Virus record (IMG/VR): IMGVR_UViG_3300046000_009007
Location: 1 to 34,333 of that record
Length of the DNA stretch: 34,333 nt
Strand: one strand, 5' to 3'
Source of the DNA: a virus
Part shown: positions 6,855 through 13,942 of the stretch, in pieces
Layout of the letters: every line of letters starts with the position of its first letter
Position numbering within the stretch: the stretch's first letter is position 1
The notes under the pieces: generated by a model
What the model was told of the DNA's origin: nothing
Databases searched by the model: none
The model's input: the letters and a program-made list of their open reading frames with translations, nothing else
Translations under genes and position numbers: made by a program

Positions 6855-7501
6855 CCCCACGTTGTTCCTTCAAACCAACCTCCCTTACCGCTCGATACAG
6901 TATTTGTAATTTGAGCGGCTGTACTACGAGTTTGAGTGGGCGTTGCTGCACTAATATTAATGTCTGCCGGCGGTTCAGGTAAGAATGTATTACCTGTTGA
7001 TGTTTCTACTACAACAGCAGGAGACTCAATTTTTTCAACAGATTCAGCTTTTGACTTTGCTGTATATGTAGCTGAATTATCTTCATGCTCAAAGACCTCT
7101 ACTTTCTCTACCCAACATCTACCATTAGTAAGTGAACCAATATATTGTTGCGCAATATCAAATACTACTTTTGCAGTACGTTCAATTCCTACACCTTGGT
7201 CAAACACTCTTAATTGAATAAGTCCTTTACGTTCGAGTTCTCTAAAGGTCTCGAGCTCAGGATCATCACCAGCTACACACGTAGTATGATCAAACAAATA
7301 ATTAAGCTGAGCTTTAAGTTCTTTGAGACCACCGAAGTCTACTAACCATTGTTTATCATCTAATTGTGAACCACCAAACCAAAATTTAGCAATTAATTGG
7401 TATCCATGAATAAAGCGACAGTGTGAGTGTGTCGCTCTCCATTGTCTAAATGCGCAAGATCCTAATTCAATTACCTTAGTTGATTCATATTGTGACTTCA
7501 T
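6851..7501 (-). CDS. queD: 6-carboxytetrahydropterin synthase-like, QueD
   Basis: A 216-residue member of the PTPS/QueD superfamily, making carboxytetrahydropterin from dihydroneopterin triphosphate. FRQWRATHSHCRFIHGYQL (about 18-36) is the zinc-ligand and catalytic region, followed by WLVDFGGLKELK and LFDHTT, the counterparts of the xVxDF..LK and LDH motifs. The usual HGH is HGY (His32, Tyr34), with extra His25/His27 before Cys28; this fits a FRQW-type QueD-like subgroup. The catalytic domain ends near residue 130. The remaining roughly 85 residues are a Ser/Thr/Pro/Ala-rich tail ending in GGWFEGTTWG, unusual for QueD. Confidence 0.8.
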   Translation of the reverse strand: MKSQYESTKVIELGSCAFRQWRATHSHCRFIHGYQLIAKFWFGGSQLDDKQWLVDFGGLKELKAQLNYLFDHTTCVAGDDPELETFRELERKGLIQLRVFDQGVGIERTAKVVFDIAQQYIGSLTNGRCWVEKVEVFEHEDNSATYTAKSKAESVEKIESPAVVVETSTGNTFLPEPPADINISAATPTQTRSTAAQITNTVSSGKGGWFEGTTWG

Positions 7502-7507
7502 CTGTTA

Positions 7508-7536
7508 ATTGTAATCTATCTCAATTAACTTATCAA
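7508..7536 (-). promoter_or_regulatory. queD promoter
   Basis: On the minus strand: TTGATA (7531-7536), 17-nt spacer, TACAAT (7508-7513). GAGATA at 7517-7522 occupies the place of the GAACTA element seen elsewhere, again 3 nt before the -10. The -10 ends exactly 6 nt before the ATG at 7499-7501, so the predicted +1 is the A of the start codon. Confidence 0.65.
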
Positions 7537-7614
7537 CTGTTATTTAAATATTATTCTTATTTTCTAATATCTGTATTTACTTATTCGAAAGAAAAATAAA
7601 TCAACTAAAAATTT

Positions 7615-8154
7615 TTAAGGTGCTTCCATTATACCTATTATCTGATGCCTATCTTTATCAATTTTATCTATATAAGCAATATAACTTCCTTCCACACCTT
7701 TAGATTTTGCTTCAAAAGGTATTGCAAAAATACCATCATTTTTGTTTTGTGGTTTTCCTATTTTTACTAGCTCAAGTCTAGCTTTTATTGAATTTGGTTT
7801 AATTGCTAAACGTTTAGTAGTATCTGTCGGATCATATGTAAAGGTATCTCTAAATGTAGGTTCAGCACTACCATCAATAATTTCCTGCTCAGTAACTGCA
7901 ACACCTCCAGCTGGAGATTTTAAAAATATAGGTACAGCTCTAGTCTTTAAAAGATAATCCTTAAGCACTGTATTTGGGTTACCCCCACTGTATATTTCCT
8001 TAGCAGCCTTAGCCATTCCATACAACTCTGGAGATATATATTTAGCAACATTTTTTGCTGCACCCTTAATTCCTGCCTTCGCTACATTCTTAATACCTCT
8101 CAACATATCTCTAAAAGCTTCATTATGTAGCTCGCGCTGAGTGTACTTTTTCAT
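7615..8154 (-). CDS. Putative internal virion protein with capsid-targeting-like N-terminus
   Basis: A 179-residue protein of no recognised family. The first residues, MKKYTQRELHNEAF, resemble the T4 internal-protein leader MKTYQEFIAEA, which directs cargo into the prohead and is cut after Glu. A possible equivalent cut is after HNE (residue 12). Next comes an amphipathic Ala/Gly/Lys helix (GIKNVAKAGIKGAAKNVAKY), then a more globular beta-rich C-terminus. A perfect late box (TATAAATA, 8161-8168) sits 6 nt upstream, consistent with a virion protein. The surrounding genes serve nucleotide metabolism, so the position gives no further clue. Confidence 0.55.
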   Translation of the reverse strand: MKKYTQRELHNEAFRDMLRGIKNVAKAGIKGAAKNVAKYISPELYGMAKAAKEIYSGGNPNTVLKDYLLKTRAVPIFLKSPAGGVAVTEQEIIDGSAEPTFRDTFTYDPTDTTKRLAIKPNSIKARLELVKIGKPQNKNDGIFAIPFEAKSKGVEGSYIAYIDKIDKDRHQIIGIMEAP

Positions 8155-8160
8155 TTTAAA

Positions 8161-8168
8161 TATTTATA
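8161..8168 (-). promoter_or_regulatory. T4-late-like promoter, TATAAATA
   Basis: A perfect TATAAATA on the minus strand, 6 nt before the ATG at 8152-8154. It lies back to back with the folE promoter (8176-8203), so this 55-bp gap carries a late leftward and a non-late rightward promoter. Confidence 0.75.
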
Positions 8169-8175
8169 ATACTTA

Positions 8176-8203
8176 TTGATAAATTAATGAACTATCATAC
8201 TAT
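8176..8203 (+). promoter_or_regulatory. folE promoter with GAACTA element
   Basis: TTGATA (8176-8181), 16-nt spacer, TACTAT (8198-8203). GAACTA at 8189-8194 lies 3 nt before the -10, preceded by TTAAT. The -10 ends 6 nt before the folE ATG at 8210, predicting a leaderless mRNA. Confidence 0.7.
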
Positions 8204-8209
8204 AATTAT

Positions 8210-8860
8210 ATGACTGAAACGAATTCGAATAGCATCCTACCTCTTGCAAATAGTAACTATCCTTGTACAGAAAAGGAAAAACTACTAATTATTGAACGTG
8301 CTGCAGTAGCTTATGGTTTGTATCTAGATGCTCTTGGTTTTGATTGGAAGAATGATCCTAATTCAGCTAATACACCTACTCGAGTAGCAAAAGCGTTCGT
8401 TAATGATCTTGCTCGTGGATGTTATGATTCTCCTCCGAATATTACTGCATTTCCTAACGATGGTTATGACGGTATTGTTGCTCAGTGTAATATTCCTGTA
8501 CATTCGATGTGTAGTCATCATGCTCAACCTGTTGTTGGTGTAGCTCATGTAGCATATATCCCTAGTAAAGACGGGAAAGTAGTAGGTCTAAGTAAGCTAA
8601 ACCGTATTGTTGAGTTTTATGCTCGTCGACCTACTCTTCAAGAAGGGCTTACTATGCAAATCTTTGGTGCTATTAACGAAGCGTGTGAAGGTAACCTTGG
8701 TGTAGCAGTATTAGTAAAGGCTCAGCACTTTTGCGTGTGTGGTCGTGGTGTTAAACATCATGGAGGTAATATGGTAACAAGTAAGCTGTCAGGAGACTTC
8801 TTAAATGACGATAAGACTCGTACTGAATTCTATAAGTTTATCGATATGGCTACAGCATAA
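8210..8860 (+). CDS. folE: GTP cyclohydrolase I, FolE
   Basis: A 216-residue enzyme that opens GTP to dihydroneopterin triphosphate, the first step of the preQ0 pathway and of folate synthesis. Zinc ligands are visible in SMCSHHAQPVVG (Cys101, His103/104) and QHFCVCGRGVKHH (Cys175). VAYIPSKDGKVVGLSKLNRI and RRPTLQEGLT match the conserved substrate-binding stretch. Length is normal for the family. No preceding SD is seen; the start is fixed by the promoter at 8176-8203. With queD and queE nearby, supply of 7-deazaguanine is the likely use rather than folate. Confidence 0.93.
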   Translation: MTETNSNSILPLANSNYPCTEKEKLLIIERAAVAYGLYLDALGFDWKNDPNSANTPTRVAKAFVNDLARGCYDSPPNITAFPNDGYDGIVAQCNIPVHSMCSHHAQPVVGVAHVAYIPSKDGKVVGLSKLNRIVEFYARRPTLQEGLTMQIFGAINEACEGNLGVAVLVKAQHFCVCGRGVKHHGGNMVTSKLSGDFLNDDKTRTEFYKFIDMATA

Positions 8861-8861
8861 C

Positions 8862-8876
8862 GAACAACAATACAAT
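8862..8876 (+). promoter_or_regulatory. GAACAA-CAA-TACAAT promoter element
   Basis: The 3' end of folE runs into ATAACGAACAA, with GAACAA at 8862-8867, then CAA and TACAAT (8871-8876). The layout equals the promoters of genes 43 and 41. No good -35 is present (GCTACA at 8849-8854), suggesting that the upstream element replaces it. The -10 ends 5 nt before the ATG at 8882. Confidence 0.6.
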
Positions 8877-8881
8877 AGGGT

Positions 8882-9415
8882 ATGAATATTTTTGTTACTG
8901 ACCCTGACCCTATTATTGCTGCTCGTGATCTCTGTGATAAGCATGTTAGGTCTAAAATGCAAATCGAAGGCGCTATTATGTTAGCTCATGCGTTCGATCA
9001 GTCTACACTAAATCATCCGTCTGTACCTCGTACTAAGACCGGTAAACCTCGTAAAAGTGGTAAAGGTTACTTCAATCACCAGTGTACTATATGGGTTCGC
9101 GAGTCAAGAAGTAACTTTCAATGGCTAGTAGATCATACTCTCGAGATGTTTACGGAACGAATGTATCGCTGGCCTAACTCTGCAGAGCATTTCACTTTAA
9201 ACTTCATTAAGTGGTGTAAGGATAATATTAATAATACGATAATGCCTGATAAAGGTCTTACTCCATTTGCAGTTGCTATCAGTCCAGATAGTGAATGTCG
9301 TAAGACTGTTGACTTTAACGAACTATCTGTAGTTGAACAGTATAGAGAGTACATTCGCAAAGATAAAGACTTTGCGATCTGGTCGGTTAGAGAGAAGCCT
9401 GTGTGGTTCTCTTAG
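8882..9415 (+). CDS. Conserved phage protein of unknown function
   Basis: A 177-residue protein that resembles a family I recall from many marine myoviruses, without an established function. Conserved-looking blocks are DPDPIIAARDLCDKHVRSKM near the N-terminus, then CTIWVRESRSNFQWLVDHTL, then LTPFAVAI and a C-terminal FAIWSVREKPVWF. The alternation of DKH, WVRES and W-rich blocks suggests an enzyme, with Asp, His, Arg and Trp as candidate active-site residues. It has its own promoter element (8862-8876) after folE, and its 3' end overlaps the convergent protease-like gene by 4 nt. A role in base modification is only suggested by position. Confidence 0.7.
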   Translation: MNIFVTDPDPIIAARDLCDKHVRSKMQIEGAIMLAHAFDQSTLNHPSVPRTKTGKPRKSGKGYFNHQCTIWVRESRSNFQWLVDHTLEMFTERMYRWPNSAEHFTLNFIKWCKDNINNTIMPDKGLTPFAVAISPDSECRKTVDFNELSVVEQYREYIRKDKDFAIWSVREKPVWFS

Positions 9416-9852
9416 ATCTCAACGCTGATATCCTCATCAGCAATGTTCTCTTGACCAACATCGATAAGAGCGTCAAGATTGTTCTCAATAAAATCCTTAC
9501 CTACTAGTATTTTGTATATATTAGTAAGGCGATTACCTATTGAGAAAGGTGTTTTCTTAAAGAGTTTACCCCCTATAACAACATCAAACTCTACAACAGG
9601 TCTTTCTTCAACATTGCCTGCTCCAACATTGATAGTAACAGTTGTTTTAAGCGGTTTTAGTAAGGTCTTATTATTTACAGTACGGAAAAATACTTTATCA
9701 CCCTGTATTTGTATTTCTTCTCCATGAAGGACATTAAAAGAGCCGTTACCAGAGTCTAATTTAGCTGGTACCTTGCCAACACCGTCTAAATCAAAAAACT
9801 CTATTAATCCTAGTACTTGTTTTTCTTCGAAAAATTGCTTAAAGCTGTTCAT
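9412..9852 (-). CDS. Retropepsin-like aspartic protease domain protein
   Basis: About 146 residues from the ATG at 9850-9852 (MNSFKQFFEEKQVL); an ATG at 9856-9858 adds two residues. VPAKLDSGNGSFNVLHG (about 28-44) resembles the D-S/T-G active-site loop of retropepsin-like proteases and of the RimK-associated zinc protease family (PF05618), with Asp33. VVEFDVVIGGKLFKKTPFSI and KILVGKDFIENN fit later strands of that fold. The N-terminal MNSFKQFFEE resembles a capsid-targeting peptide. It is the last gene of the leftward run and overlaps the preceding gene by 14 nt. Peptidase activity is inferred from one motif. Confidence 0.55.
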   Translation of the reverse strand: MNSFKQFFEEKQVLGLIEFFDLDGVGKVPAKLDSGNGSFNVLHGEEIQIQGDKVFFRTVNNKTLLKPLKTTVTINVGAGNVEERPVVEFDVVIGGKLFKKTPFSIGNRLTNIYKILVGKDFIENNLDALIDVGQENIADEDISVEI

Positions 9853-10288
9853 CTTCATATCCAGTTGAAAACATGAGTTTGGTGTCAGAGTGATTATGCG
9901 AATCCTCATGACCGTCTTCACATCCACAATCTTCACTGTTAGAGTACTTAAGCCAACCATAAACAGAATCGATATAGTCAGCAGCTGTAGTTATCTTAGC
10001 AGCTACCCAACCTTCAAGAGACGGCATCTGTTTAATCATCTCCATTAGCTTGGGAGAATACTCAGCAAGTTTATATAGATCGGCGCACGCCATCTCTATC
10101 TCACTCTCATCGTGTTCTTCACCTTCATCATGATCATGATTATGAATTTGATCAGTGTCAGATGGGGGTCTAATAGCCATTACAATTGGACTACCGAGAG
10201 TCGACATACCAGCAGCTGGACTAATATTTAGTTCCTGTACAACTTTATATCTTTCAGATAAAATCTGCTGATCTTGCTTAGTAAACAT
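9839..10288 (-). CDS. His/Asp/Glu-rich phage protein, putative virion protein
   Basis: A 149-residue protein. Two metal-ligand-like stretches flank a helical core: HNHDHDEGEEHDESE (about 49-63) and CGCEDGHEDSHNHSD (about 122-136). The core, MPSLEGWVAAKITTAADYID, resembles a segment I recall from many T4-like marine phage proteins of unknown role. The N-terminus (MFTKQDQQILSERYK) contains ILSE, a possible prohead-protease type site. A perfect late box (10294-10301) lies 5 nt before the ATG, supporting a virion role. Metal binding is inferred only from composition. Confidence 0.6.
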   Translation of the reverse strand: MFTKQDQQILSERYKVVQELNISPAAGMSTLGSPIVMAIRPPSDTDQIHNHDHDEGEEHDESEIEMACADLYKLAEYSPKLMEMIKQMPSLEGWVAAKITTAADYIDSVYGWLKYSNSEDCGCEDGHEDSHNHSDTKLMFSTGYEDEQL

Positions 10289-10292
10289 ATTG

Positions 10293-10838
10293 TTATTTAT
10301 ACTTAAGTATATTTTTTATCTGAGCTCTATCGTTTATATTACTTTTAACCTCATCAGGTAAGAAATAATCCAGAGCTTTATCTATATCAGCGTCAATTAA
10401 CTCTCTTGTCTTACTACCCGATATACCTTGTTCTTGAGATGGTATCTTAACTATCTGAACTAAAGGATATTTTTCTACATTTTTAATAAAGTAGTTATAT
10501 CTCTTTATATCCTCATCTTTATCACCTGCACCTACCATAACTCTCTTACCTCTATTACTATCTACATACTCTATTGTGGATAAAACAGGAGTCTTGTCTG
10601 CCACAATTATTTTAATAGGTTTTGATAGATATTTAGCATATATATCCCATATATATGCAGACATATCAGATGTTATACCGTCTCTATCCTTATTACCAAT
10701 AAATACTATACCTTTTTTAGCATCATTTAAAATGTACTGCAGAGCTTTAAAATGACCTTTGGTAGGTGGTTTAAAGCCTCCGGGTAGTATAGCTACTGAA
10801 TCCTCTTCCTGTTCAAAAAATAACTTAAAGGATTTCAT
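10293..10838 (-). CDS. Cytidylyltransferase-like nucleotidyltransferase
   Basis: A 181-residue protein of the HxGH nucleotidyltransferase superfamily (PPAT, NMNAT, CCT). ILPGGFKPPTKGHFKAL carries the nucleotide-binding TxGH form of the motif (Thr26-His29), and GISGSKTREL (about 138-147) is the ISxSxxR motif. Such enzymes transfer a nucleotide onto a phosphorylated acceptor such as NMN or phosphopantetheine; the acceptor here is unknown. The leader MKSFKLFFEQEED looks like a capsid-targeting peptide ahead of the catalytic strand (VAILPGG). It overlaps the ligase-like gene by one base (TAATG), so the two are likely co-translated. Confidence 0.75.
   Translation of the reverse strand: MKSFKLFFEQEEDSVAILPGGFKPPTKGHFKALQYILNDAKKGIVFIGNKDRDGITSDMSAYIWDIYAKYLSKPIKIIVADKTPVLSTIEYVDSNRGKRVMVGAGDKDEDIKRYNYFIKNVEKYPLVQIVKIPSQEQGISGSKTRELIDADIDKALDYFLPDEVKSNINDRAQIKNILKYK
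10294..10301 (-). promoter_or_regulatory. T4-late-like promoter, TATAAATA
   Basis: A perfect TATAAATA on the minus strand, inside the last codons of the nucleotidyltransferase gene. It ends 5 nt before the ATG at 10286-10288. With T4 late geometry (box at -13 to -6) the +1 is the A of the ATG. Confidence 0.75.
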
Positions 10839-12238
10839 TAAGCAGTTGGGTTAGTAGATCCAGGAGTAGGTCTTCTGAAATTTATTTGTGAGAATCCAGG
10901 TTTACCTTCGTCACCAACTCTCGTTACCATCTTTGTTATGACTGGAGGATCATCTTCGTTACTACCCACTCTAGACAGAGCGAACCCTTCTGGTACGGTA
11001 GTCATCCACTCATTTGGCTCCTTGTCTGACTTTGGTACATATGTACCAAGAAGATCATTTTTAGTAATCTCGTTAAATATTTTAATAAGGCTGTTCTTTA
11101 AAACAGCAATAATTCGTGTTATTTGAAACGCTTTTTGTATAGATGGTTTTAGAGCTTTCAATTCAGCGATAACCTTATTCATTTTTTCAGTCTTATCTTT
11201 CTTCTTCTTTAACTTCCTAGCCCTACTGTTATCCTTTTTTTTGCCTTCCTCTTCCTTTTCTATACTTTCAATCTCTTTATCTACGATGTCAAGTTCTTTT
11301 TTGTGCTTGATGGTCATGTAGTTAATAAACTCATTAGCTGACAATTTTGGATCTTCGAGAAATCTACCTAATCTTACTTCTGTATTTATGTAAGTCTTTA
11401 GTTCTGCTGTGTAATCAGCTAATCCGCTGAAGTCAATAGAGTTAGCTAACCTTAAAGCAGTATTCTTCTTCTTATTAACATCTCTCAATAATAATTTACC
11501 AAATTGACTTTTTGCATTCTTTGGTTTATTTGTTAATATGTTAAATAAAAACACCGTCTTTGATGGAGAAAATTCTTCTGGAGATGAGGTATATTTTTTA
11601 ACCTTAAGAATTCCATTCTTAACCACATATTCAATATGGATAGCTACTCCAATCTTAGAATTTATAATCTGCTGACCGTAAGGACTATCAGGGTATACAG
11701 CATATATAATGCCAGAGTTGTTCGGCCTAAATGTCATAAATGTATTTTCATTCGCGACACCATCAATTGTATTAGGGGTAAATTCATCCTTGATTCTGTT
11801 ATCAAACATATAATCCATTTGATATATACCTGTTAAATTAAGAGATGGTAAATATTCTAGTGCTAGATTTATTTTTTCTGCCAGTTCAGGCTGGGCACCA
11901 AAATAAGTATTTACATCTTCCGCATTATAGCAAATCTTACGCTTACCAGTCACCTCATCTTTTTTACCGAAAATTGACTTAGTACCAACGAAGAATCTAC
12001 CATTAACATCAACACCAGCTACTATAGCAGGTGAACCATCGAACTTGGTACTGATTTTGTAATCAGAATCATCCAAAAAGTAGGAAATTGAGGCGTCTAT
12101 TTGATTTAAAGCCTCCTTTACGCCTTGTTTACCTTTATTTAAAATATTTTCCTCTAAGTGATCAATATGCTTAACAGCTCCTTCGATATCATCAAAGAAC
12201 TCGTTAACTAACTGGTAGTGTTGCTTGAAATTTTTCAT
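10838..12238 (-). CDS. Ligase-like nucleotidyltransferase domain protein (DUF6267-like)
   Basis: A 466-residue protein. YKISTKFDGSPAIVAGVD (about 60-77) contains K-x-D-G (Lys65, Asp67, Gly68), the covalent-lysine motif I of DNA/RNA ligases and capping enzymes. It is followed by a strand GRFFVGTKS, then TGIYQMDYMFD where motif III is expected, then FMTFRPN and IAVHIEYVVKNGILKVKKY near motifs IV and V. It resembles a phage family I recall as DUF6267. A highly charged Lys/Glu helix (about 315-350) precedes a C-terminal region. The leader MKNFKQHYQLVNEF is capsid-targeting-like. Motif III lacks the usual Glu, so catalysis is unproven. Confidence 0.6.
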   Translation of the reverse strand: MKNFKQHYQLVNEFFDDIEGAVKHIDHLEENILNKGKQGVKEALNQIDASISYFLDDSDYKISTKFDGSPAIVAGVDVNGRFFVGTKSIFGKKDEVTGKRKICYNAEDVNTYFGAQPELAEKINLALEYLPSLNLTGIYQMDYMFDNRIKDEFTPNTIDGVANENTFMTFRPNNSGIIYAVYPDSPYGQQIINSKIGVAIHIEYVVKNGILKVKKYTSSPEEFSPSKTVFLFNILTNKPKNAKSQFGKLLLRDVNKKKNTALRLANSIDFSGLADYTAELKTYINTEVRLGRFLEDPKLSANEFINYMTIKHKKELDIVDKEIESIEKEEEGKKKDNSRARKLKKKKDKTEKMNKVIAELKALKPSIQKAFQITRIIAVLKNSLIKIFNEITKNDLLGTYVPKSDKEPNEWMTTVPEGFALSRVGSNEDDPPVITKMVTRVGDEGKPGFSQINFRRPTPGSTNPTA

Positions 12239-13515
12239 ATAAAATATTTTTGTAAGGTTGACTCCATATCTTGATTCGAAGAAGCTACCGCGTCTACATT
12301 TCCAGCGTCTACTTTAAATTCGCTTTTTGATTTCAACTTAACTAGATTAATCTGTTTAGGTATAATTCCACGTGATGCGTTTCTTATGTCAAAACTAAAT
12401 AAATTATTCTCTGTCTCAATCATAACAGATACACCCTTCCTTCGTTTGTTACCTTCACTCCTATAATAAGGATATTTTACCTTTACAGCCTCAATATCAC
12501 CTATAAATTCATCAAGATCTTCAGGAGTTGTTAAATCAATAATTTCGTGACCAGAAGTTTTTCTTTTTACGTAAATGTACCCATAATCAAAGGCTGATTT
12601 AAGCAATTTCTTTAAAAGCGGTATATTAGCTAAATCGGTCGTGTCTTCAATGTCCTCTAAACCCTGTTCAGAATCTACCTCATTTAGATAATCTGATAAC
12701 CCCTGTTCTACCTTTTTAATACCTTCTTCATTAATACCTGATGCCTCGAAAACCTTTTTGCCTATATCACTTTTTTCCCTATTAAACTCTACTGCTTTTG
12801 TTTTACGATCTACGCTAAACATACCAGCAGCTCCATTATTTGCTACAGTTATTCCACCTATATCCTTCAAGGATATATAATATACTTCACCATCTTCATC
12901 TTTAAGAGCTAGATCTGCAATAACTTCACCTTTATCTTCAGGTCCATCAGCATCCAAAGGTCTTTTAACCTTTCGATCGAAATCTATACCATCTTTAATA
13001 CCTGTAAATGTTATATCAAGCTTATCTTCTAATTCAGTTAAAAAAGCAGGTTTGTCAATATCTTCTCCCAGGTCTATTTTAGTAAAGTATTCCTCAAGAG
13101 ACTTTAAAACATCGCGTTCATATTTCATGCCCTTGTTCGAAGCAGCACCGCCGCCGAGAACAATCTGATATTCAGTAGAACTATCGTCTGTAACTACATA
13201 TGTTGGGTACATAGAGGATGCACCTACCTTCTTAGGTAATATATCCTTAATTACAAGATTAATATCGCGTAAGGTATCTTCAAACTTTTTAACAAGCTCT
13301 TCTCTCGTGGATGTACTAGTTTTATCACTCGGAGTAACTCGGATAGAGTCACCTTTAACACTAGTTTTAAAGGTATCTTCGGTGTCTTTTATTGCTTTCG
13401 AAAGCTGAGCCTTACTCTTATAGATTGTATCTTCACGCAAGACAGTTAAGTGTCTATGTTTAGGAACATCTACTCTATTAACTTTATTATAAGCTTGAAT
13501 TAATCTAGTATTCAT
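12235..13515 (-). CDS. Phage protein with possible PD-(D/E)XK nuclease fold
   Basis: A 426-residue protein without a family name I can give. GMKYERDVLKSLEEYF (Glu133) is a typical first helix of PD-(D/E)XK enzymes. IADLALKDEDGEVYYISLK (about 199-217) has the Asp (Asp201) and a strand ending in Lys217, but with SLK instead of ExK, so the active site is either variant or absent. The first 120 residues are Lys/Asp/Thr-rich, and the C-terminal half has FSFDIRNASRGIIP and basic segments. It overlaps the ligase-like gene by 4 nt (ATGA) and the preceding gene by one base. The pairing with a ligase-like protein suggests nucleic acid processing, by inference. Confidence 0.45.
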   Translation of the reverse strand: MNTRLIQAYNKVNRVDVPKHRHLTVLREDTIYKSKAQLSKAIKDTEDTFKTSVKGDSIRVTPSDKTSTSTREELVKKFEDTLRDINLVIKDILPKKVGASSMYPTYVVTDDSSTEYQIVLGGGAASNKGMKYERDVLKSLEEYFTKIDLGEDIDKPAFLTELEDKLDITFTGIKDGIDFDRKVKRPLDADGPEDKGEVIADLALKDEDGEVYYISLKDIGGITVANNGAAGMFSVDRKTKAVEFNREKSDIGKKVFEASGINEEGIKKVEQGLSDYLNEVDSEQGLEDIEDTTDLANIPLLKKLLKSAFDYGYIYVKRKTSGHEIIDLTTPEDLDEFIGDIEAVKVKYPYYRSEGNKRRKGVSVMIETENNLFSFDIRNASRGIIPKQINLVKLKSKSEFKVDAGNVDAVASSNQDMESTLQKYFI

Positions 13516-13928
13516 TACGCATCTGTTAATAAGCTATCGATACTATCAGAACTGTCTGGCAAATAGCCTTCAATTAAATCTCTAATTAATCTAGGGTCTT
13601 TGTGATTCGATAATAATTCATCTATACTTTCTGAATTAGGAGGTAAATAACCTTCAATTAATTCTCTAATTACTCGAGGGTTAGTAGTATTAGCTTTTAA
13701 TAAAGCATCGTTAACACGTGTAATTTGATCATCAGGTGGCTTGTAAGCAAACGCTTGAGCTACGAGAGAAATATATCCTTGTTCAGCAAGAGACACTAAG
13801 GGCTCTGCAGATTGATCTGGCTCCGTTACTGGTTCTGCTGCTGGTTCTGCTTGAGCAGTAGGTTGATTCTGAGCTTCGTCTTGCTCAAGAATCTTAAAGT
13901 ATTTGTTAATCAAGTTTAAGGTCTTCAT
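13515..13928 (-). CDS. Paralogous phage protein A with tandem LIEGYLP repeats
   Basis: A 137-residue acidic protein. The first 18 residues, MKTLNLINKYFKILEQDE, form an amphipathic helix ending in ILE, like a T4 capsid-targeting leader. A Pro/Ala/Glu-rich linker (about 21-44) follows, then a helical block (SLAEQGYISLVAQAFAYKPP) and two copies of a 28-residue unit containing RVIRELIEGYLP and RLIRDLIEGYLP. It is clearly a duplicate of the next gene upstream (13943-14194), which lacks the repeats. Function unknown. It overlaps the 426-residue protein by one base. Confidence 0.65.
   Translation of the reverse strand: MKTLNLINKYFKILEQDEAQNQPTAQAEPAAEPVTEPDQSAEPLVSLAEQGYISLVAQAFAYKPPDDQITRVNDALLKANTTNPRVIRELIEGYLPPNSESIDELLSNHKDPRLIRDLIEGYLPDSSDSIDSLLTDA
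13521..13682 (-). repeat. Two tandem copies of an 84-bp coding repeat
   Basis: Units lie at about 13605-13682 (residues 83-108) and 13521-13598 (residues 111-136), offset by 28 codons. The nucleotide similarity is also visible: CCTTCAATTAA...TCTCTAATTA recurs 84 bp apart on the + strand. The copies have diverged at third positions, so the duplication is not recent. Confidence 0.75.
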
Positions 13929-13942
13929 CTTGTTATAATTTA

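Noticed and set aside
6936-7217. A 93-residue rightward frame opposite queD
   Set aside because: It lies wholly within queD on the other strand and shows only Ser/Thr composition expected from antisense of that gene.
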